Shown: one piece after another, positions 32,960 to 40,016 of the stretch
How positions within the stretch are numbered: position 1 is the stretch's first letter
Layout of the letters: each line of letters starts with the position of its first letter
From: Kitasatospora aureofaciens
GTDB lineage: Bacteria > Actinomycetota > Actinomycetes > Streptomycetales > Streptomycetaceae
Length of the DNA stretch: 64,000 nucleotides
Reading direction: 5' to 3'
Assembly (NCBI GenBank): GCA_000720845.1
Contig: JODU01000015.1
Location: 186,001-250,000 of the forward strand
Notes under the pieces: generated by a model
Databases searched by the model: none
Seen by the model: only the letters and a program-made list of their open reading frames with translations
Told to the model about the DNA's origin: nothing
Made by a program: the position numbers and the translations under genes

Positions 32960-33283
32960 ATGGCGTGGCTGCTGGTCATAGTGGCAGGAGTGCTCGAAAC
33001 CGGCTTCGCCGTCTGTCTGAAGCTCTCGCACGGCTTCACCCGGCTCTGGCCCACCATCGCCTTCTGCGCCTTCGCGCTGGGCAGTTTCGGCCTGCTGACG
33101 ATGTCCCTGAAGAAGCTCGACGTCGGCCCCGCGTACGCGGTGTGGACCGGCATCGGCGCGGCGGGCACCGCCATCTACGGCATGGTCTTCCTCGGCGACC
33201 TGGTCTCGACCCTGAAGATCGTCTCGATCAGCTTCGTCATCATCGGCGTGATCGGCCTGCAGTTGTCGGGCTCGGCGCACTAA
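32960..33283 (+). CDS. SMR-family exporter, Gdx (guanidinium) subtype
   Basis: A 107-residue four-span small multidrug resistance protein. Glu13 in AGVLETGF is the essential proton/substrate residue. GFTRLWP and AYAVWTGIGAAGTAIYG match the Gdx (formerly SugE) subtype, not the EmrE type. Gdx dimers export guanidinium in exchange for protons. The usual Trp16 is Phe here. The ribosome site is GGGAGGA. A possible guanidine-III riboswitch precedes it. It is convergent with a TetR gene, which may or may not control it. Confidence 0.87.
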   Translation: MAWLLVIVAGVLETGFAVCLKLSHGFTRLWPTIAFCAFALGSFGLLTMSLKKLDVGPAYAVWTGIGAAGTAIYGMVFLGDLVSTLKIVSISFVIIGVIGLQLSGSAH

Positions 33284-33308
33284 GGACCTGACCGGGTCCC
33301 GTGGGCCA

Positions 33309-33968
33309 CTACGCCGTCAACCGGCGCGGCAGGGCGGTGCGCAGGAGGTCGGCCACCCCGCCCTCGGCGGGCGGCGCGGCGACGCAGGAGAGGGCGAGCC
33401 GCACGGCAAGTTCGCAGGAGCGGGCCAGATCGGCGGCGTCCGTCGGCGGAAAGGACGCGGCACCGCCCAGGACGGCCACGGCACGGTCGCGGACAAGGCC
33501 CACGAAGTCGCCGGGCGAGGGCAGCGGACCGTCGGCCCGCCGCTGCGCCGGCAGGGCGGAGGAGGAGGGCACCGCAGTCAGGGCCGGCGAGGGCAGCCGC
33601 TCGCTCCAGCAGCCGGTGAGCATGGCCCGGACCAGGGCGTTGTCGTGGGCCGCCGACATCATCCACTCGGCGGTGGCGGTGAGTCGTTCGCGCGGGTCGC
33701 TGGACCCGGACAGCGCACGCTCCACCCCTGCCAGATAGCCGTCGGCCTCCCGCCGCACGAGCGCCCGGGCGAGGCCGTCCTTGCTGCCGAACTCGTTGTA
33801 GAGGGTCTGCCGGGACACCCCGGCGGAAGCCGCCACGTCCACCATCCGCACGGCGGACCACGGCCGGCGCGCGAGCGCCGCGGAAGCGGCATCGAGCAGG
33901 GACTCCCGGGCTGCAGGCACCCTCGCCTCCCTCGGGCCGAGCGACTTCCTGCCAGATTTGACGGGCAC
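33309..33968 (-). CDS. TetR-family regulator
   Basis: About 219 residues. The N-terminal HTH (about 15-65) reads LLDAASAALARRPWSAVRMVDVAASAGVSRQTLYNEFGSKDGLARAL. The C-terminal domain has no recognised ligand type. It is divergent from hisN (about 99 bases between) and convergent with the SMR gene. The GTG start has no good ribosome site; a leaderless message is possible. Its target is unknown. Confidence 0.85.
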   Translation of the reverse strand: MPVKSGRKSLGPREARVPAARESLLDAASAALARRPWSAVRMVDVAASAGVSRQTLYNEFGSKDGLARALVRREADGYLAGVERALSGSSDPRERLTATAEWMMSAAHDNALVRAMLTGCWSERLPSPALTAVPSSSALPAQRRADGPLPSPGDFVGLVRDRAVAVLGGAASFPPTDAADLARSCELAVRLALSCVAAPPAEGGVADLLRTALPRRLTA

Positions 33969-34067
33969 GGGGGCACTGTCAAGGGTCCTCGCGCCGCCTG
34001 CCCGGGCCCGCCACGCCCGCCAAAGCCCTGGTGGCCCCGCCCGGCCCGCGACAGATAGCGTGACGGC

Positions 34068-34868
34068 ATGCCCGACTACCTCGACGACCTCCGCCTCGCC
34101 CACGTCCTCGCGGACGCCGCCGACGCCGCCACGATGGACCGCTTCAAGGCCCTCGACCTCAAGGTCGAGACGAAGCCGGACATGACCCCGGTGAGCGAGG
34201 CGGACAAGGCCGCCGAGGAACTCATCCGCAACCACCTCGCCCGCGCCCGCCCCCGCGACGCCGTCCTCGGCGAGGAGTACGGCGTCGAAGGCACCGGGCC
34301 CCGGCGCTGGGTGATCGACCCGATCGACGGCACCAAGAACTACGTGCGCGGCGTCCCCGTGTGGGCCACCCTCATCGCCCTGATGGAGGCCAAGGAGGGC
34401 GGCTACCAGCCGGTCGTCGGCCTCGTCTCGGCGCCCGCCCTCGGCCGGCGCTGGTGGGCGGTGCAGGACCACGGCGCGTTCACCGGCCGCAGCCTGACCT
34501 CCGCCCATCGGCTCCACGTCTCCCAGGTCTCCACGCTCTCCGACGCGTCCTTCGCGTACTCCTCGCTGAGCGGCTGGGAGGAGCAGGGCCGCCTCGACGG
34601 CTTCCTGGACCTGACCCGCGAGGTGTGGCGCACGCGCGCGTACGGCGACTTCTGGCCGTACATGATGGTCGCCGAGGGCTCGGTGGACATCTGCGCCGAA
34701 CCGGAGCTCTCCCTCTGGGACATGGCCGCCAACGCGATCATCGTCACGGAGGCCGGGGGCACCTTCACCGGCCTCGACGGCCGGCCCGGCCCGCACAGCG
34801 GGAACGCGGCCGCGTCGAACGGCCGGCTCCACGACGAGCTGCTCGGGTATCTCAACGAGCGCTACTGA
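34068..34868 (+). CDS. hisN: Histidinol-phosphatase HisN (inositol monophosphatase family)
   Basis: A 266-residue Mg-dependent phosphatase. Metal ligands are in GEEYG (Glu), WVIDPIDGTKNYVRG (Asp-Asp pair) and the distal ELSLWDMAAN (Asp). The sequence follows the actinobacterial HisN group, and the S. coelicolor gene at this place was shown to act in histidine synthesis. The other his genes are elsewhere. Family members also dephosphorylate inositol phosphates, so activity is inferred from the subgroup. Confidence 0.9.
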   Translation: MPDYLDDLRLAHVLADAADAATMDRFKALDLKVETKPDMTPVSEADKAAEELIRNHLARARPRDAVLGEEYGVEGTGPRRWVIDPIDGTKNYVRGVPVWATLIALMEAKEGGYQPVVGLVSAPALGRRWWAVQDHGAFTGRSLTSAHRLHVSQVSTLSDASFAYSSLSGWEEQGRLDGFLDLTREVWRTRAYGDFWPYMMVAEGSVDICAEPELSLWDMAANAIIVTEAGGTFTGLDGRPGPHSGNAAASNGRLHDELLGYLNERY

Positions 34869-34999
34869 GCGCCCGCCGACTCGCCCTCCGCGCCCCCTTG
34901 TTGACCCGTGCTTTACCTGCCACTCTGAGAGTCCCCCACTTGTGAACTTGTGAATCCATGAACCAACTCATGGATCACCGGCAGGAGGTGGCTCCACCC

Positions 35000-35407
35000 A
35001 TGCTCGTCCGCGAAGTCATGAGCACGGTAGTCCTCACCATCGGTCCCGCCCACACACTCCGCCAGGCCGCCGCACTGATGTCCGCACGGCGCGTCGGCGC
35101 GGCCGTGGTGCACGACCCCGACGCCGGCGGCATCGGGATCCTCACCGAACGCGACGTCCTCGTCTCCGTGGGCCGGGGCCAGGACCCGGACACCGAGCGC
35201 GCGCACGGCCACACCACCACCGACGTCGTCTTCGCCGCCCCGACCTGGACCGTGGAGGAGGCGGCGGGCGCGATGGCGCACGGCGGCTTCCGCCACCTCA
35301 TCGTCCTGGACGGCGGCGAGCCCGTCGGCATCGTCTCGGTGCGCGACATCATCCGCCGCTGGGCGCCGGAGCGCGCCCCGCACAACGCGCCGGTGGTGAC
35401 CGCCTGA
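35000..35407 (+). CDS. Two-CBS-domain protein
   Basis: A 135-residue protein with two CBS domains (about 5-60 and 72-125), including VGAAVVHDPDAGGIGILTERDVL and HLIVLDGGEPVGIVSVRDIIR. CBS pairs bind adenosine nucleotides and usually regulate a partner, but none is fused or adjacent. The ATG at 35000 follows AGGAGG at good distance; an in-frame ATG at 34958 lacks one. Upstream there is a direct repeat CTTGTGAACTTGTGAA (34939-34954), two half-sites like those of Rex. Confidence 0.85.
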   Translation: MLVREVMSTVVLTIGPAHTLRQAAALMSARRVGAAVVHDPDAGGIGILTERDVLVSVGRGQDPDTERAHGHTTTDVVFAAPTWTVEEAAGAMAHGGFRHLIVLDGGEPVGIVSVRDIIRRWAPERAPHNAPVVTA

Positions 35408-35461
35408 CGGAACGTGCGGGGCAGGGGCAGGGGCCGGGACGAGTGCGGCCGGTATGACGAA

Positions 35462-35495
35462 CGGGCCGGACCCCCGTCCCCGGGGGTCCGGCCCG
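35462..35495. terminator. Bidirectional terminator between CBS gene and catalase
   Basis: A perfect 14-pair stem (CGGGCCGGACCCCC and its complement) with loop GTCCCC, placed between two convergent gene ends. Confidence 0.8.
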
Positions 35496-35524
35496 CCGCT
35501 ACGGCAAGCGGTAGGTGCTGGATG

Positions 35525-36976
35525 TCAGCCGCGCAGGGCCTGGACCGCGGCCTCCAGCCGCTTGCCGAAGTCACCGTCGGCCTGACGGAAGTTGTCGACC
35601 GCGCGCTCGACGATGTCGTCGCGCGAGACGCCGGACAGGGCGCCGGCCAGGTTGCCGATCAGCCGCTCCCGCTCCGCTTCCGTCATCAGCCGGTAGAGGT
35701 TGCCCGCCTGGACGAAGTCGTTGTCCTCGGCGTGCGACGGGGCCTCGGTCTCGCCGGTGACGCCGGAGACCGCGACCGGCTGCCACAGGGCACGGTCCGT
35801 CTGGAACGGGCCGGCGAAGCTGTTCGGCTCGTAGTTCTTCGCGCCCTTGTGGCGGCCGTCGTACAGGTGGCCGTCACGGGAGTTGGTGCGCGCCACGGTG
35901 GCGTGCGGGCGGTTCACCGGCAGTTGGTCGGCATTGATGCCGACGCGGTAGCGGTGCGCGTCGCCGTAGGCGAAGAGGCGGCCCTGGAGCATCTTGTCCG
36001 GGGACGGCCCGATGCCGGGCACGAAGTGCGCCGGGGAGAAGACCGACTGCTCGACCTCGGCGAAGATGTTCTCCGGGTTGCGGTTGAGCTCCAGCTTCCC
36101 GAACCAGACGATCGGGTAGTCCGCGTGCGGCCACACCTTGGTCAGGTCGAACGGGTTGAAGCGGTACGTCGTCGCCTCGGCCACGGGCATGATCTGCACG
36201 CCGACGGTCCAGGACGGGAAGTCGCCGCGCTCGATGGCCTCACGCAGGTCGCGCTGGTGCGAGTCGGGGTCCTCACCGGCGAGCTTGTCGGCCTCGGCCT
36301 GGGTGAGGTTCTTGATGCCCTGGTCGGTCTTGAAGTGGTACTTGACCCAGAAGGCCTCGCCCGCCTCGTTGTTCCACTGGTAGGTGTGCGAGCCGAAGCC
36401 GTCCATGTGGCGGTACGACGCCGGGATGCCGCGGTCGCCGAACAGCCAGGTGACCTGGTGCGTCGACTCCGGCGACAGGCTCCAGAAGTCCCAGACGTTG
36501 TCCATCTCGGTCGAACCCGTGTAGGGGTCGCGCTTCTGGGTGTGGATGAAGTCGGGGAACTTGATGGCGTCCTTGATGAAGAACACCGGGGTGTTGTTGC
36601 CGACGAGGTCGTAGTTGCCCTCCTCGGTGTAGAACTTCAGCGAGAAGCCGCGCGGGTCGCGGACGGCGTCCGCCGCACCCAGGTTGCCGGCCACGGTGGA
36701 GAAGCGGAGGAAGGTCTCCGTCTCCTTGCCGACCTCGGAGAGGAAGGCCGCGCGCGTGTACCGGGTGACGTCGGCGGTGACCGTGAAGGTGCCATAGGCG
36801 CCGGCGCCGCGGGCGTGCACGACGCGCTCCGGGATGCGCTCACGGTTGAAGTGGGCCAGCTTCTCCAGAAGGAGCTGGTCCTGGACGAGCACGGGGCCGC
36901 CGACGCCCGCCGTCTCACTGTTCTGGTTGTCGGCTACGGGGGCGCCTGTCTCCGTAGTGAGCGGTCCCTGAGTCAC
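35525..36976 (-). CDS. katA: Monofunctional heme catalase (small-subunit, clade 3)
   Basis: A 483-residue catalase. Catalytic His is in FNRERIPERVVHARGAGA, Asn in NNTPVFFIKD, and the proximal heme Tyr in RLFAYGDAHRYRVG. Other family landmarks are LKFYTEEGNYDLVGN and the C-terminal DNFRQADGDFG. It breaks down hydrogen peroxide. The GTG start follows AGGAGG six bases upstream. It is divergent from a Fur-type regulator, with a palindrome in its promoter. Confidence 0.96.
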   Translation of the reverse strand: MTQGPLTTETGAPVADNQNSETAGVGGPVLVQDQLLLEKLAHFNRERIPERVVHARGAGAYGTFTVTADVTRYTRAAFLSEVGKETETFLRFSTVAGNLGAADAVRDPRGFSLKFYTEEGNYDLVGNNTPVFFIKDAIKFPDFIHTQKRDPYTGSTEMDNVWDFWSLSPESTHQVTWLFGDRGIPASYRHMDGFGSHTYQWNNEAGEAFWVKYHFKTDQGIKNLTQAEADKLAGEDPDSHQRDLREAIERGDFPSWTVGVQIMPVAEATTYRFNPFDLTKVWPHADYPIVWFGKLELNRNPENIFAEVEQSVFSPAHFVPGIGPSPDKMLQGRLFAYGDAHRYRVGINADQLPVNRPHATVARTNSRDGHLYDGRHKGAKNYEPNSFAGPFQTDRALWQPVAVSGVTGETEAPSHAEDNDFVQAGNLYRLMTEAERERLIGNLAGALSGVSRDDIVERAVDNFRQADGDFGKRLEAAVQALRG

Positions 36977-37022
36977 GGACTCCTCCTGTGCTGGTCCTGT
37001 CGCTTGGCTAATGCCGTTCTCG

Positions 37023-37050
37023 ATCCTACAATAGACAATGTCTAAGTCAA
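37023..37050 (-). promoter_or_regulatory. Catalase promoter with Fur-type operator
   Basis: On the minus strand TTGACT (37045-37050) and TAGGAT (37023-37028) are 16 bases apart. Between them TAGACA-A-TGTCTA (37032-37044) is a perfect inverted repeat resembling PerR/CatR-type boxes. Repressor bound there would cover the promoter. Confidence 0.75.
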
Positions 37051-37111
37051 GCATGATTCCAAAGTCACATCCGTTCGGGACCTGGTCCCCCTGCCTGTTA
37101 GGCTGATGTGT

Positions 37112-37528
37112 ATGAGTGACCTTCTGGAACGGCTGCGCGGGCGCGGTTGGCGCATGACCGCGCAGCGGCGCGTGGTGGCCGAGGTCCTCGACGGCGAACA
37201 CGTCCACCTGACGGCCGACGAGGTGCATTCCCGCGCCGTGGACAGGCTCCCCGAGATCTCCCGGGCGACCGTCTACAACACCCTGGGCGAGCTGGTCTCG
37301 CTCGGCGAGGTGCTGGAGGTCGCGACGGACAAGCGCGCCAAGCGCTACGACCCGAACGCGCACCGGCCGCACCACCACCTGGTCTGCGCCCAGTGCGGGG
37401 CGATCCGCGACGTCCACCCGACCGGCAATCCGCTGGCCGACCTCCCCGACTCGGAGCGCTTCGGCTTCACGGTGTCGGACGTCGAGGTGACGTACCGCGG
37501 CACCTGCCCGAACTGCGCGGCGGCGTGA
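37112..37528 (+). CDS. catR: Fur-family peroxide regulator (CatR/PerR-like)
   Basis: A 138-residue Fur-family repressor. The winged helix is RMTAQRRVVAEVLDGEHVHLTADEVHSRA and SRATVYNTLGELVSLG. The metal sites are HRPHHHLVCAQCG and CPNC (structural zinc CxxC twice). It most likely represses the divergent catalase gene and itself through the palindrome between them, with release by metal-catalysed oxidation. TAGGCT eight bases before the ATG suggests an almost leaderless message. An ATG six bases earlier is also possible. Confidence 0.9.
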   Translation: MSDLLERLRGRGWRMTAQRRVVAEVLDGEHVHLTADEVHSRAVDRLPEISRATVYNTLGELVSLGEVLEVATDKRAKRYDPNAHRPHHHLVCAQCGAIRDVHPTGNPLADLPDSERFGFTVSDVEVTYRGTCPNCAAA

Positions 37529-37577
37529 GCGGGATTTGCTTCTCGTCTTCGTGTTGACGTACTGTTCCATTCATCGA

Positions 37578-37651
37578 CGCGGGGTGGAGCAGCTCGGTAG
37601 CTCGCTGGGCTCATAACCCAGAGGTCGCAGGTTCAAATCCTGTCCCCGCTA
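37578..37651 (+). tRNA. Initiator tRNA-fMet (CAU), copy 1
   Basis: Folds into a 74-base cloverleaf without encoded CCA. The anticodon loop is CTCATAA. Initiator marks are present: an unpaired first position (C1 opposite T72) and three G-C pairs at the bottom of the anticodon stem (CTGGG/CCCAG). It is identical to the second copy. Confidence 0.97.
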
Positions 37652-37660
37652 CTGAAGGCT

Positions 37661-37692
37661 TGGGGCCGGAATCCGAACGGATTCCGGCCCCA
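37661..37692 (+). terminator. Terminator after tRNA-fMet copy 1
   Basis: A perfect 15-pair hairpin (TGGGGCCGGAATCCG and its complement, AA loop) nine bases after the tRNA. It also faces the end of the Sel1 gene. Confidence 0.88.
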
Positions 37693-37804
37693 GGTGCGTC
37701 CACCCCAGCTGCGGGCATCCGGCAGGCGCCGGCCCGCGTCCCACCCACCCAGCCGGCCCCCGGGCACCTTCAAACGGCACCGAAGCCCAGCTCAGCGTCA
37801 CGCG

Positions 37805-39625
37805 TCACGCCGACAGCTCCTGCCGCAACGCGTCCCGCAACCGCGCCGCCCGCTCCCCCACCTCCGCCGGGCCCAGCGACACCGCCAGGTCCGCCCACCG
37901 CTGCCCCTCCGCCAGCTCACCCCGCCGCGCGAACACCAGCGCCAGCCTCAGCGCCGCCCGCCCGTGCCCGGCGTCGGCCGCCCGGCGCCACCACACGACG
38001 GCCTCGGGCTCGCTCCCCTCGCGGGCCAGCAGCAGCCCCAGGTTGAACGCGCCGTTGCGCGACCCGGCCTCGGCCGCCTCGCGGTACCACCGCGCCGCCT
38101 CCACCACGTCGCCCCGCGCCGCGGCGAGCATCCCGACCCGCACCTGGGCCCGCCGGTGCCCCTGGGAGGCCGCCCGCTCGTACCACTCCTCGCACTCGGA
38201 CTTCTCGTGCGCCGGCTCCCCCAGTTCGTGCGCGGGCGCGGGCGGCCGGCGCGCGTCCAGCACCGTCGCCAGCCGGTACGCCGCCTCCGCGCTGCCGCCC
38301 CCCGCCGCACAGCGCAGGAAGCGCTCCGCCTCGCGCTCGTCCCCGTCGCGCAGCCGGGCCATCCCGACCTGGAGCGCCGCCTCGGTGTGCCCGGCCGCGG
38401 CGGCCCGCTCGTACCAGCGCAGCGCCGCCCGCTCCTCGCCCCGTCCGGCGTGCAGGATCCCGAGGTTGAAGGCGGCGTCGACGCTGCCCGCCTCCGCGGC
38501 CTTGGAGAACCACGGTTCGGCGCCGCTCTCGTCCCCGGCGCGCAGCAGCAGGATGGCCAGCGCGTTGGAGGCCTCCCGGTGACCGGCGTACGCCGCCCGC
38601 CGGTACCACTGCTCGGCCTGCGTGGTGCGCCCCTGCTCGGCGCAGAGCAGCCCGAGGTTGTACGCCCCGTTGTCGTCACCGGCGTCCATCGCGGCCCGGT
38701 ACCAGCGTTCCGCGGTCTGGGTCTCGCCGCGCTCGGCGTGCAGTGCGCCCAGGGCGTTGGCGGCGTTGCCGTCGCCGTCCTGGGCGGCGCGCAGCCACCA
38801 CACGGCGGCGCTCTCGGTGTCCCCGGCGTCCCGCAGCAGGAAGCCGAGCGCGCAGGCGGCGCGGGCCTCGCCGTCCTTGGCGGACGTGAGGTACCAGCGG
38901 CCGGCCTCCTTGAGCTCGCCGCGCTTCTCCAGGATCGTCCCGAGGTGCAGCGCGCCCCGACGGTGCCCACGCGCGGCGGCCTGCCGGTACCACTGCTCGG
39001 CCTCGTCGGCCGCGCGTGCGGCGGCCTTGTCGTCGCCGGCCTGCCCGGCCCGCCGGTCCACCGTCCGGGCCAGCCGGTACGCCGCTTCCCGGTGTCCGCG
39101 CTCGGCCGCGGCCCGCATCCACCGCTCGGACCCGGTGTCGTCACCGCGGTGTTCCAGCAGGTCGGCGAGCGCGTAGGCGCCCAGTACGTGGCCCTGTTCC
39201 GCGGACTGGCACAGCCAGTACTCGGCGGCGGGCTCGTCCCCGCGCTCGCGGAAGTGCCGGCCCAGCGCGTGCGCGGCGGCGGCGGATCCGGCGACGGCGG
39301 CGATGCGCCACCATCCGGCGGCCTCGTCGGCGTATCCGCGCTGGTGCAGCAGCACGCCCAGGTTGTTGGCGGCGGCCCGGTCGCCGGCCGCGGTGGCGGC
39401 ACGCAGGTGGGACTCGGCTCCGTCGAAGTCGCCGCGGCGCAGCAGCATCGCGCCGAGCACGCTCATCGCCTCGACGTCACCACCGTCGACGGCGAGCCGC
39501 AGACGCACTTCCTCGGCGGCCTCGTCGGCGGCCTCCTGGGCCTCGTCCGTGGCCTCCTCCTGACCGGACGGCTGCGCAAAACGCCCTGTCCCGAACAGAT
39601 TTGCCATGTCCCCCATAACGTTCAT
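37805..39625 (-). CDS. Sel1-repeat (TPR-like) protein
   Basis: About 606 residues, consisting almost wholly of some 14 to 15 Sel1-type repeats of about 36 residues, with the pattern AEQWYRRAAYAGHREASNALAIL. No signal peptide or membrane span. Sel1 proteins are scaffolds for protein contacts; the partner is unknown. An acidic first stretch (TDEAQEAADEAAEE) precedes the repeats. The start is uncertain among three in-frame ATGs at 39625, 39616 and 39607. The gene is enclosed by two identical initiator tRNA genes facing inward. Confidence 0.82.
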   Translation of the reverse strand: MNVMGDMANLFGTGRFAQPSGQEEATDEAQEAADEAAEEVRLRLAVDGGDVEAMSVLGAMLLRRGDFDGAESHLRAATAAGDRAAANNLGVLLHQRGYADEAAGWWRIAAVAGSAAAAHALGRHFRERGDEPAAEYWLCQSAEQGHVLGAYALADLLEHRGDDTGSERWMRAAAERGHREAAYRLARTVDRRAGQAGDDKAAARAADEAEQWYRQAAARGHRRGALHLGTILEKRGELKEAGRWYLTSAKDGEARAACALGFLLRDAGDTESAAVWWLRAAQDGDGNAANALGALHAERGETQTAERWYRAAMDAGDDNGAYNLGLLCAEQGRTTQAEQWYRRAAYAGHREASNALAILLLRAGDESGAEPWFSKAAEAGSVDAAFNLGILHAGRGEERAALRWYERAAAAGHTEAALQVGMARLRDGDEREAERFLRCAAGGGSAEAAYRLATVLDARRPPAPAHELGEPAHEKSECEEWYERAASQGHRRAQVRVGMLAAARGDVVEAARWYREAAEAGSRNGAFNLGLLLAREGSEPEAVVWWRRAADAGHGRAALRLALVFARRGELAEGQRWADLAVSLGPAEVGERAARLRDALRQELSA

Positions 39626-39787
39626 CGTCGCACCACCCGCAACCTCGGTACATCCGGTATACCGCAGTCAGTGAGGTCACTTCAGCGTTTTGTCGACATG
39701 CCCACAGGGAGACAAGTCAAACACAGATCTGCCCAACTCCCCTTGGCGGCGCGGCCGTCGAGTCCGCCGGTACATGCGTTCGCACAT

Positions 39788-39827
39788 CACGAAGGCCCGG
39801 ATTCCTTGTGGAATCCGGGCCTTCGTG
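39788..39827 (-). terminator. Terminator after tRNA-fMet copy 2
   Basis: A perfect 18-pair hairpin (CACGAAGGCCCGGATTCC and its complement, loop TTGT), 28 bases beyond the 3' end of the tRNA on the minus strand. Confidence 0.88.
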
Positions 39828-39855
39828 GTCGCTCGCACGTAGCTGACGACTTCAG

Positions 39856-39929
39856 TAGCGGGGACAGGATTTGAACCTGCGACCTCTGGGTTATGAGCCC
39901 AGCGAGCTACCGAGCTGCTCCACCCCGCG
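39856..39929 (-). tRNA. Initiator tRNA-fMet (CAU), copy 2
   Basis: Identical over all 74 bases to the copy at 37578-37651, but on the opposite strand, so the two point towards each other with a 2.2-kb segment between. Same initiator marks. No encoded CCA. Confidence 0.97.
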
Positions 39930-40016
39930 CCGTTGTGTTCACAACCCTAGCACGGCGCGGGATGGGCTTTGACCAGCCTGAACGCCCGGCGCGAACGCCC
40001 GGCGCGAGGCCTGTGG

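Noticed and set aside
30440..33280. 946-codon minus-strand ORF antisense to aroA, rsgA and the SMR gene
   Set aside because: Low-complexity Arg/Gly/Gln composition and no domain; three solid genes occupy the other strand. Typical frame shadow of high-GC DNA.
34939..34954. Full Rex operator before the CBS gene
   Set aside because: The half-sites are in direct, not inverted, order; kept only as a weak observation.
37034..37070. SigR-type promoter for the catalase gene (GGAAT with GTC 19 bases on)
   Set aside because: The -10 reads GTC rather than GTT, and a good TTGACT/TAGGAT promoter with operator explains the region better.
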